From Ignavibacteria bacterium (GTDB lineage Bacteria > Bacteroidota > Ignavibacteria > UBA10030 > SZUA-254), in NCBI GenBank assembly GCA_005877655.1, contig VBOC01000110.1, positions 6,333-19,015 of the forward strand: a stretch of 12,683 bases of DNA. Direction: 5' to 3'. The position numbers were made by a program, and so were the translations under genes. Positions 5,077-12,261 of this stretch are shown piece by piece. The notes under the pieces are model-generated. The model did no database searches, was not told where the DNA came from, and saw nothing but the letters and a program-made list of their open reading frames with translations. Within the stretch, counting starts at the first letter, position 1. Each line of letters opens with the position of its first letter.

Positions 5077-7482
5077 ATGATCGGTCAGAGAATATCGCAG
5101 TACAATATACTTGAGAAGCTCGGGGAAGGCGGGATGGGTGTGGTGTACAAAGCCCTCGACGCCAAGCTTGATCGCATCGTAGCGCTGAAGTTTCTCCCGC
5201 ACCATCTCGTCGCCCACGAAGCAGAGCAGGCTCGATTTCTTCAAGAAGCACGGGCCGCATCAGCGCTCAAGCACCCAAACGTTTGCACGATCTATGATAT
5301 TAAAACGGAGAACGATCGGCAGTTCATCGTCATGGAGTTCGTCGATGGCACGACTATCAAGCAGAAGCTGCCCGTCCAGAAACTTCAGGATGCATTGACC
5401 TACGCCCTTCAAATCGGAGAGGCGCTGCACGAGGCGCACGGTAAGGGAATTGTCCACCGTGACATCAAGTGCGAAAATATCATGGTGAACACGAAGAATC
5501 AGATCAAGGTGATGGACTTCGGGCTTGCCAAACTGAAAGGCTCGCTGAAGCTCACGAAGACGTCCAGTACGGTCGGTACGCTTTCCTACATGGCGCCCGA
5601 GCAAATCCAGGGCGGGGAAGTCGATGCGCGCTCTGATATCTTTTCCTTTGGCGTGGTATTATTCGAAATGCTCACGGGATTCATGCCGTTCCGCGGCGAC
5701 CATGAGGCGGCAGTGATTTATTCGATTGTCAACGAGGAGCCGGAGTCTTTGCTAAAACGCCGCCCCGACATTTCTGCAGAGCTGGATCGAATTATTCACC
5801 GGGCATTGGAAAAGGATCCCGAGGATCGCTATCAACACATTGATGATGTAGTAAGCGAGCTGCGGAGAGTACAAAAGCAATCGGCTAGAATTTCCCGGTC
5901 GATGGTGAGTGAAATGCCCGCTGGTCCATCGATCGCAATACATTCTCCGCCACGCGAAGCCGATCAAGATTTACCGGGGAACGTAACTCCGGTAGAGCGG
6001 CGAAGTCGGACCAGGAAATACTTCGCGTTCGGAATAGTGCTTCTTATCCTTGGTGGAGGCATCTACGTGTACTTGTCATTCTTTGGCAGGCATCAATCGA
6101 TAGATTCCATCGCGGTGTTGCCGTTTACTAACGCGGGTGCCGACTCCAGCACGGAATACTTAAGCGACGGTATAACGGAAAGTCTAATCAATACACTCTC
6201 GCAGTTGACGAATCTCTCTGTGAAGTCGAGAAGTTCGGTCTTCCGCTACAAAGGGAAAGCAATTGATCCGAAATCGGCGGGAAAAGAACTGGGAGTGAAG
6301 GCTGTGCTGGCCGGAAGAGTCAGCCAACGCGGTGACGACCTCCAGATCAGCGCAGAGCTTGTCGACGTCTCGAACGATAATCAGATTTGGGGCGGGCAGT
6401 ACAACAAGAAACTTGCGGATCTTATTGCCGTCCAGGAAGCCATATCGAAAGAAATCTCGCGTAATCTGAGTCTGAAGTTGGGCGGTGATGACGAGAAAAA
6501 ACTTGCAAAGCATTCCACAGAGAACACGGAAGCGTATCAACTCTATCTTAAAGGAAGATTTCACTGGAACAAGCGCAAAGCGGATCACCTCCTGCAGGCA
6601 GTTGACTATTTCAATAAGGCGATCGAGAAGGATCCGGGCTATGCCCTCGCGTATGCCGGGTTAGCTTCAACGTATGCTATTCTTCCCGAATACTCAGGTT
6701 TGCCGGCAAAAGATTACATACCGAAAACCGACGCGGCGGCAAAGAAAGCGATTGACCTTGATCCGACTCTCGCTGAACCACATGCTGCCCTCGGAATGAT
6801 CAAATATGCGAATCAATGGGACTGGGCCGGCGCTGAAACTGAATTGAAACGAGCAATAGAGCTTAACCCGAATTATCCCACCTCTCATCACTGGTACTCT
6901 ATTTGTCTGAGACAACAAGGGAAGTTCGAGGAAGGATTATCCGAAATTAAACGGGCGCAAGAACTCGATCCTCTTTCACCTATTATTAACCTGAATGTGG
7001 CAGAGGCCCTCTATGTCATGCAGCGCGACGATCAGGCGATCGAGCAATATCAAAAGACGCTTGAGCTCGATCCAAATTTCCCCGGAGTGCATCTTAACCT
7101 GGCTGTTGCATACGCCCAGCAAAGAAAATTTGATGAAGCAATTAGAGAATTAGAAAAGGTAAGACAGATTGTTGGGTCAGAAAATCCCTATGGCTTGGGA
7201 TTGTTAGGATACGTGTTTGCGACGGCGGGGAAAAAAGAGGATGCGAAAAGAATTCTTCATCAACTGCTTGATTTGTCAAGACAGGGCTATACGCTCTCGG
7301 CTGAAATAGCCGTCGTGTATGCGGGATTGAATGATTATGACAAGGCGTTTGAATGGCTGGGTAAAGGATATGATGAGCAGAACACAGGCCTTGGATATCT
7401 TAAGATTGGGCACGTGTGGGATAATCTCCATTCCGATCCACGCTACACTGCTTTCCTCAAGAAAATAGGATTGCAGAAATGA
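5077..7482 (+). CDS. Transmembrane Ser/Thr protein kinase with FlgO/TolB-N-like and TPR domains
   Basis: This complete 801-residue protein has its ATG at 5077 after CAGGAAGTC. Residues 8-265 are a bacterial (PknB-type) Ser/Thr kinase domain with the glycine loop GEGGMGVV (16-23), the ATP lysine K38, the helix-C glutamate E57, HRDIKCEN (127-134) with catalytic D129 and N134, DFG at 147-149, and APE at 173-175. The usual HRDIKPEN has Pro where Cys132 stands; the catalytic residues are intact. A basic linker and one membrane span (about 314-336) follow. The outer part starts with SIAVLPF, STEYLSDGITESLINTLS and KAVLAGRV, a FlgO/TolB-N-like domain, then about seven TPRs from residue 486 (AIEKDPGYALAYAGLAS, AIELNPNY, TLELDPNF), ending DPRYTAFLKKIGL. 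It probably senses or binds partners in the periplasm and phosphorylates cytoplasmic targets. The targets are unknown. Confidence 0.93.
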   Translation: MIGQRISQYNILEKLGEGGMGVVYKALDAKLDRIVALKFLPHHLVAHEAEQARFLQEARAASALKHPNVCTIYDIKTENDRQFIVMEFVDGTTIKQKLPVQKLQDALTYALQIGEALHEAHGKGIVHRDIKCENIMVNTKNQIKVMDFGLAKLKGSLKLTKTSSTVGTLSYMAPEQIQGGEVDARSDIFSFGVVLFEMLTGFMPFRGDHEAAVIYSIVNEEPESLLKRRPDISAELDRIIHRALEKDPEDRYQHIDDVVSELRRVQKQSARISRSMVSEMPAGPSIAIHSPPREADQDLPGNVTPVERRSRTRKYFAFGIVLLILGGGIYVYLSFFGRHQSIDSIAVLPFTNAGADSSTEYLSDGITESLINTLSQLTNLSVKSRSSVFRYKGKAIDPKSAGKELGVKAVLAGRVSQRGDDLQISAELVDVSNDNQIWGGQYNKKLADLIAVQEAISKEISRNLSLKLGGDDEKKLAKHSTENTEAYQLYLKGRFHWNKRKADHLLQAVDYFNKAIEKDPGYALAYAGLASTYAILPEYSGLPAKDYIPKTDAAAKKAIDLDPTLAEPHAALGMIKYANQWDWAGAETELKRAIELNPNYPTSHHWYSICLRQQGKFEEGLSEIKRAQELDPLSPIINLNVAEALYVMQRDDQAIEQYQKTLELDPNFPGVHLNLAVAYAQQRKFDEAIRELEKVRQIVGSENPYGLGLLGYVFATAGKKEDAKRILHQLLDLSRQGYTLSAEIAVVYAGLNDYDKAFEWLGKGYDEQNTGLGYLKIGHVWDNLHSDPRYTAFLKKIGLQK

Positions 7483-7490
7483 GAGTTTAG

Positions 7491-7562
7491 TAGCGCTAAC
7501 GGGAATCGAACCCGTATTTTAGCCTTGAGAGGGCTACGTCCTAACCGTTAGACGATAGCGCC
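7491..7562 (-). tRNA. tRNA-Glu (anticodon CUC)
   Basis: Read on the minus strand, GGCGCTA pairs with TAGCGCT as a 7-bp acceptor stem (one G-U). The D arm is GTCT-AACGGTTA-GGAC. The anticodon arm is TAGCC-CTCTCAA-GGCTA with anticodon CTC, and the T arm is ACGGG-TTCGATT-CCCGT. The discriminator base is A and CCA is not encoded. The length of 72 nt is normal. It faces the kinase gene tail to tail, starting 8 nt beyond the kinase stop. Confidence 0.95.
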
Positions 7563-7920
7563 GGAACGGGGCTTTGCGGTCACCGGTTCCCAGCTGCCTG
7601 TGACCACCCGGCGGAGCTTTTGATCAGGGGGATGGAAAAGTAAGAAGGAGGCAGCAAGAACCGGTCGCCATCCACAATCCGGTATTAATCTACCGTTTTT
7701 CTCGCTTCGGTGCAATTTGGAATCGATTTTCAGGTGAGGCAACGAATCAACGTTAAGATCGATTTATTAATGAGGCATCACGCGGGATTGACAGCCCCGC
7801 TGCTGCCCGGAGGAGGTGACCCATGTGCTTGTTGCGACAGAGTCTACAATAAAGTTTTTTGATTTCATCGGAATTGACTATTTTGGGTTGACAAAAAGCT
7901 GGCTCACGCGGAGAGGGTGA
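7563..7920. other. Gene-poor gap between tRNA-Glu and the antitoxin-like gene
   Basis: No convincing gene is seen. The part next to the tRNA must hold its promoter on the minus strand, but no clear box stands out. Inverted repeats are present: GGTCAC (7578-7583) with GTGACC (7600-7605), and ACCGGTTC (7582-7589) with GAACCGGT (7658-7665). A very strong ribosome binding site, AGGAGG at 7811-7816, precedes a 9-codon frame (ATG 7823 to TAA 7852). A second short frame from GTG 7816 runs to a TGA at 7918-7920, directly before the next ATG. Confidence 0.4.
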
Positions 7921-8214
7921 ATGAAGCGGCATCGAAGGATAATTGATCGAAATGGGAAGACTTGGAGTGTCTCGAAAGTGCGATGGGAGGATGCCGAACG
8001 GGCGGACTTCAGATTCTGGTATGATGGCTTAACTCCCGAAGAACGCGTTGAGGCAGTGGCTGCCGCACTCGAAAGTTGTCTCAAGACACGAGGACAAATT
8101 GGCATCCCGAGACTACGAAGAGTTCATCGCCGCATTGAATCGCCGTCGGGTGCGGTAACTCATCGTCGGCGCCCACGATCCAGGCGTCAGCGAGGGCCTG
8201 CAAGCCGCTCCTGA
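7921..8214 (+). CDS. Small antitoxin-like protein of a nucleotidyltransferase (AbiE-like) pair
   Basis: The ATG at 7921 follows GGAGAGGGTGA. Residues 1-58 (MKRHRRIIDRNGKTWSVSKV, WEDAERADFRFWYDGLTPEE, RVEAVAAALESCLKTRG) look like a small charged protein often found just upstream of AbiEii-type nucleotidyltransferase genes, where it probably serves as the partner or antitoxin. After about residue 75 the sequence becomes a low-complexity Arg/Ser tail (HRRRPRSRRQRGPASRS). That tail overlaps the nucleotidyltransferase stub in another frame and is probably not native, so the true family end is likely around residue 70-75. It has no intact partner here, so it is likely a remnant. The association rests on memory of such gene pairs, not on a search. 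Confidence 0.5.
   Translation: MKRHRRIIDRNGKTWSVSKVRWEDAERADFRFWYDGLTPEERVEAVAAALESCLKTRGQIGIPRLRRVHRRIESPSGAVTHRRRPRSRRQRGPASRS
8099..8158 (+). pseudogene. Stub of an AbiEii-type nucleotidyltransferase gene
   Basis: In the +1 frame relative to the antitoxin-like gene, TTG at 8099 begins MASRDYEEFIAALNRRRVR and stops at TAA 8156-8158. In this family the next residues are usually YLIVGG or YLIVGA. Reading through the stop gives LIVGAHD, so TAA probably replaces a Tyr codon (TAC or TAT). After GAH the match ends, and the DxD catalytic region that should follow within about 15 residues is missing. Both a nonsense change and loss of the gene body are therefore indicated. The upstream GAGGAC could be its ribosome binding site. 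Confidence 0.45.
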
Positions 8215-8246
8215 TCGTCGTTTTCACGTCCACCCCCTAACGGCTC

Positions 8247-11200
8247 CTACCGCCCTGTTCTCCTGAACGACAACATCATCGGCAGCGCGAAAAGGGTCAG
8301 GATCGTCGACATGGCGAAGCCCCCTATCACGGCGATAGCCAGAGGCCGCTGCATCTGGGCGCCCGCCCCGACCCCGAGAGCAAGAGGGAAGAGTGTCAGG
8401 ATCGTCGCGAGCGCGGTCATGATAATCGGACGCAGGCGAAGCGCCCCCGCGGCAAGCAGCGCATCGGTATTCTCCATCCCCTCATCGCGATATTTTCCGG
8501 CAAAGTGCACATAGAAGATGCAATTCTCCGCAACCGCTCCGACGATCAGGATCATTCCGACGAAACTGGATACGTTGAAGGTCGTCTGCGTCAACCATAA
8601 TGCAAGGAAGACGCCGAAGAGCGAGAGGATAGTCAGGAGGTAGATGACTCCTGTGACATAGAACGATTCAAACTCAATGAGAAGGACAATCCAGACGAAC
8701 ATCGATGCTGCGATCAAGACGATCAACAGTCCGCGGAAGGATTCCCGCTGGGTTTGGTAAATGCCGCCAAAGCTGAGCGTTACACCCTGGGGGAGAGTCA
8801 ATTTTCTCATGAGGTGGTCCTGAATGTCGCTTATCGTGCTGCCCAAGTCTCTCCCGGAGATCCGTGAGGTAACCGCCACCATCGGTTTCAGGTTTTCTCT
8901 TATAATCTCCGTCTGGCCCGGATCGATCTTGATCGATGCGAGCGCGCCGAGCTGGAAGATCCCGCCGTTTGGCGAATGGATGAGCAGCGCGCGCAGCTGA
9001 TCCTGATCCCGGCGGTAGCGGTCGGGGAGGCGCACCCTGACCCCGATCAATTTCTCCCCGTACTGGATTTCCGTAGCGACGCTCCCCCTGACGTCGTTTT
9101 CGAGTTCTAGAATGAGATCTCCGACGGTCAATCCGGCCCAGCCGATTGCCCGCTCGTCGGGAACAATGATCAATGCAGGACCGCTCACCGTAATGCCGTT
9201 GAAGGCATCGACCACGCCGGGGACTGTCGCAATGATGCCCGCGATACGTTTTGCAGTGCCTTCGATCAAGGGCTTGTCTGCGCCATAGACCTTTATCTCG
9301 ACGGGGGAGGGGACACTGGTGAGATCTCCAACCATATCCTGGATTGGCTCGCCGAATTCGATTCTGAGCGCCGGTTCAGACTTCCCAATCTTCGAGCGCA
9401 GCTCGTCCATGATCTCGTCGGCAGACCGGTTCCTCTTTGCCTTCAATCTGATGAACATGTCGCCCGTATTCGGTTCCGTGAGGAAGAAACCCATCTCTGT
9501 CCCCGTCCGGCGGGAATACGACTCGACTTCCGGTGTTTGACCGATGATGTTCTCGACATGCATCAGTATCCGGTGCGTTTCATTCAAGGACGATCCGGGC
9601 GGCGACCAGTAATCGAGAACGAACGCCCCTTCATCCATCTGCGGCATGAAACTGCTTCCGAGCTGCGTGTAGAAATAGACGCTTCCCCCGATGAGTATGA
9701 CGATGAGTGGAACAATCAGAATCCTGTGCTTTAAGAGTGCCGCGAGGGAGGACTGATAGATGGGAAGAAGTCTTGCTTTTTTCCCGGCAGGAACCGCCTC
9801 GGGTGCCGCGAATTCGCGAATCTTGAACCGGGAGGCAAGCAGCGGGGCGACAAGCAGCGACACTGCGAATGAAACCAGCAACGCGAAGATCATTGTGAGC
9901 GAGAGCGATTTGAAAAACGACCCAGCCACGCCCGAGAGAAATGCAAAAGGGATATGGATGACGATGGTGCTGGCACTCGATCCGACGATCGCGGGAATGA
10001 TTTCCGACACCGAGGAGTGGAGAGCGCTCATAAAGCTTTCCCGCCTCTCCTCGAAATGACGAAAGATGTTCTCGACGATGACGATCGTGTCGTCGATGAT
10101 CAGGCCGATCGCGGCGGCGATTCCACCGAGCGTCATGATATTGAACGATTCCTTCACGCTGTGCAGCAGGAGCGCGGTAATCGAAACGGTGATCGGGATG
10201 ATGACCGCCGCAACAAGAATCACCCGCCAGTTCTCGAGAAAGATCAGCAAGATGAGAACCGCCAGCACGACGCCCAGACCGATGCTGTCCCGGACCGTTC
10301 TGAAGGACTCCTCTATGATGTCCGATTGATCGTAGAAATTGCTGAGTGTAACCCCCGATGGTATTTGCGCCCGGAGATCGGACAAAGCCTGACTTACGTC
10401 GTTTGAGATCTGCACCGTATTTCCGTCTGGCTGCCTGACGACGTTAATGAGTACCGCTTCTTTGCCATCGCTCGTCACGCGTATGTATTCATCCTTCTCG
10501 GATGCGCTAACCGAAGCGATGTCCTTCAGCAGAATAGCTGTCGTCCCGCGCGTGGCGATCACCAGATTTCCAACCGACTCGACTGAATTCTGCCGGTCGT
10601 CAACGAGCGTCAGATACAGGCGGTAGTTTGCATCGATCAACCCGACGGACCCGAGAACATTCGTCTTTTGAAGCGCGTCGGAAACCTGAGTGATATCGAG
10701 ATTGCATGCCGCGAGGTTTGCCGGATCCGCCGTGACGAGGAATTCCCTCGTTCGCCCGCCCACGATCCTGACGAGAGACACGCCGGTAATACGGCTAAGG
10801 ACCGGTCGCGCCGTATAGAGCGCGATATCCCGCAGCTCCACGAGACTGTGCTTGTCGGATGTGAGGGCATATCCCACGACGGGCAAAAAAGTAGCGTTCA
10901 TACGCTCCACGCTGACCGAAGCGGTGGGGGGAAGCTGGCTGCGGATGGAGGAGATCCTTGCCTGGAGTAACTGTTGTGACAGGATGATATCGGTTCCCCA
11001 GTTGAAGTTTACAAAAATTTCCGCAGCGCCTCTCGCCGTTTTCGAACGGATGTTGCGGACTCCGGGAACCGAGTTCACCGCCTCCTCGAGAGGTCTTGTC
11101 AATGAAATCAGCACGCGATCGGCCGGCTGATCGCCGTAATCGACAAGGATGACAACACGGGGAAAGGTGATATCGGGGAATATCGAGATCGGCAGATTGA

Positions 11201-11279
11201 GAGCGGCGAGAATCCCTCCCGCGGCAAGAACCGAAACAATGAACAGTATCGCCCGCGGATGGCGGTGCGAAAAACCTGT
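8247..11279 (-). CDS. RND efflux pump permease (HAE1/HME-like), start codon missing
   Basis: About 1010 residues of an inner-membrane RND pump are present (usual length about 1020-1060). Family sequence begins at TGFSHRHPRAILFIVSVLAA (codon at 11277-11279), then LNLPISIFPDITFPRVVIL, RPLEEAVNSVPGVRNIRSKT and NWGTDI. The TM4 motif GLIIDDTIVIVENI contains the Asp pair of the proton relay (codons 10089-10094). Two large periplasmic regions and a second set of membrane spans follow (IVLLIEFESFYVTGVIYLL, ILIVGAVAENCIFYVHF, RLRPIIMTALATILTLFPL). The frame is open upstream only to a stop at 11325-11327, with no ATG, GTG or TTG before the GTG at 11112-11114. Starting at that GTG would delete TM1, so the true start has been lost. 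It works with the adjacent MFP and TolC-like protein; the substrate is unknown. Confidence 0.88.
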   Translation of the reverse strand, partial: TGFSHRHPRAILFIVSVLAAGGILAALNLPISIFPDITFPRVVILVDYGDQPADRVLISLTRPLEEAVNSVPGVRNIRSKTARGAAEIFVNFNWGTDIILSQQLLQARISSIRSQLPPTASVSVERMNATFLPVVGYALTSDKHSLVELRDIALYTARPVLSRITGVSLVRIVGGRTREFLVTADPANLAACNLDITQVSDALQKTNVLGSVGLIDANYRLYLTLVDDRQNSVESVGNLVIATRGTTAILLKDIASVSASEKDEYIRVTSDGKEAVLINVVRQPDGNTVQISNDVSQALSDLRAQIPSGVTLSNFYDQSDIIEESFRTVRDSIGLGVVLAVLILLIFLENWRVILVAAVIIPITVSITALLLHSVKESFNIMTLGGIAAAIGLIIDDTIVIVENIFRHFEERRESFMSALHSSVSEIIPAIVGSSASTIVIHIPFAFLSGVAGSFFKSLSLTMIFALLVSFAVSLLVAPLLASRFKIREFAAPEAVPAGKKARLLPIYQSSLAALLKHRILIVPLIVILIGGSVYFYTQLGSSFMPQMDEGAFVLDYWSPPGSSLNETHRILMHVENIIGQTPEVESYSRRTGTEMGFFLTEPNTGDMFIRLKAKRNRSADEIMDELRSKIGKSEPALRIEFGEPIQDMVGDLTSVPSPVEIKVYGADKPLIEGTAKRIAGIIATVPGVVDAFNGITVSGPALIIVPDERAIGWAGLTVGDLILELENDVRGSVATEIQYGEKLIGVRVRLPDRYRRDQDQLRALLIHSPNGGIFQLGALASIKIDPGQTEIIRENLKPMVAVTSRISGRDLGSTISDIQDHLMRKLTLPQGVTLSFGGIYQTQRESFRGLLIVLIAASMFVWIVLLIEFESFYVTGVIYLLTILSLFGVFLALWLTQTTFNVSSFVGMILIVGAVAENCIFYVHFAGKYRDEGMENTDALLAAGALRLRPIIMTALATILTLFPLALGVGAGAQMQRPLAIAVIGGFAMSTILTLFALPMMLSFRRTGR

Positions 11280-11280
11280 A

Positions 11281-12231
11281 CGGGATGAGATTGGGGGATG
11301 AAACCTCGACTGTGGAATCGGAATTCAAGCCGACCGACACGCCGATCTTGTGAGCAAGAGAGTCGTTACCGACCACCATGATGCTCGCGGTGTTGTTTTC
11401 GTCGTTCCTGAGAACCGCGGCTTTCGGCACGAGGAGGATGTTCGTGCGTTCTCCGATCGTGATTTTCGCCTCGCCGAACAACGAACCCTCGAAATGGTCC
11501 GTGGGCACGGTAAAAGTTATCTGAACCGGAATCGTCTGATCGCCGGAATTGGCTTGCGGCTCAATCTGGTGAACGGTCCCGCTGTACGCATGCCCGGGCT
11601 TCGCGCTGAACCGCATCGTGACGTGCTGTCCGATACGGATCTTCGCGAGCGAGGTTGTCGGGACCTGGGCCAGAAAAATGAGCGACGAAGGCTCGACCAT
11701 CGTCGAAACCAGGTCGCCTTCGAGAACTGCGTCCTGTTCCTGCTTCAGCTTGGAGCTGAGAATGCCCTCGAACGGGGCTTTCAATTCAACGGTGTTCGCA
11801 GTCTTTAAGGCAAAATCGAGCGCTTTCTGAGCCTCCTTGCGCTGGCCGGCGGTCGTGGCGGAGCGAAGCAATTCTTCGGCGCCAATAATAGCGGCGTGAG
11901 ATTCCTTCGTCTGAATCCGGACGACTACCTCGCCTTTGTGCACTTTGTCTCCGGTATAGAACTTGAAGCCGGTGATCAGGCCCGCGATCGGGGAGCGGAG
12001 CTGTGCTTCTCTCCGGTAGGCGGTCGACCCTGAGGCGGTGGTTGTTTCGTCGATTCGTCCGCGCACGACCGAAGCGGTCTTCACTTCCACGACAGGTGTC
12101 GACGGTGAATCAGCTTCCTGCTGTTTCCCGCAATTCTGCATCAGCGCAATCAGCAGAACGGCGGCAGCGGCGACGAAACCCTTTCGCTTGGATGGATCAA
12201 GCATAAAGCAGTTCGTGTCCCGGCATTTCAT
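11281..12231 (-). CDS. RND efflux membrane fusion protein (HlyD/AcrA type), C-terminus lost
   Basis: The ATG at 12229-12231 follows CGAGGTCTT; a second ATG nine codons later has no ribosome binding site. A hydrophobic segment (residues 18-31) precedes LMQNC (Cys34), a possible non-standard lipoprotein site. Residues 47-110 hold the first half of the barrel-sandwich domain (LRSPIAGLITGFKFYTGDKV). A short helical hairpin spans about 110-147, then VELKAPFEGILSSKLKQEQD closes the lipoyl-like fold. A beta-barrel domain follows (FLAQVPTTSLAKIRIGQHV, SLFGEAKITIGERTNILLVP, KAAVLRN), then the membrane-proximal part up to SSPNLIP (residue 317). Beyond that the frame runs on to a stop at 10795 but encodes nonsense antisense to the pump's frame. 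Normally about 20 more residues would follow. It lies 30 nt downstream of the TolC-like gene in the same operon and bridges pump and outer-membrane channel in the periplasm. Confidence 0.85.
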
Positions 12232-12261
12232 AAGACCTCGTTGACGATTCGACGAGAGATA

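Noticed and set aside
5075..5260. Minus-strand frames overlapping the kinase start
   Set aside because: They are shadows of the kinase N-terminus, which has an intact glycine loop and catalytic residues.
9954..10406. 150-residue plus-strand frame, very rich in Asp and Arg
   Set aside because: It is a mirror of the RND transmembrane region; hydrophobic codons read backwards give charged residues.
10795..11280. Extended C-terminus of the membrane fusion protein as a novel domain
   Set aside because: The extra 160 residues come from reading the RND gene in the wrong frame, and the RND frame there has clear family homology.
11350..11808. 152-residue plus-strand frame
   Set aside because: It is antisense to the membrane fusion protein gene and is rich in Arg and Glu without domain features, as expected for a shadow of GC-rich coding sequence.
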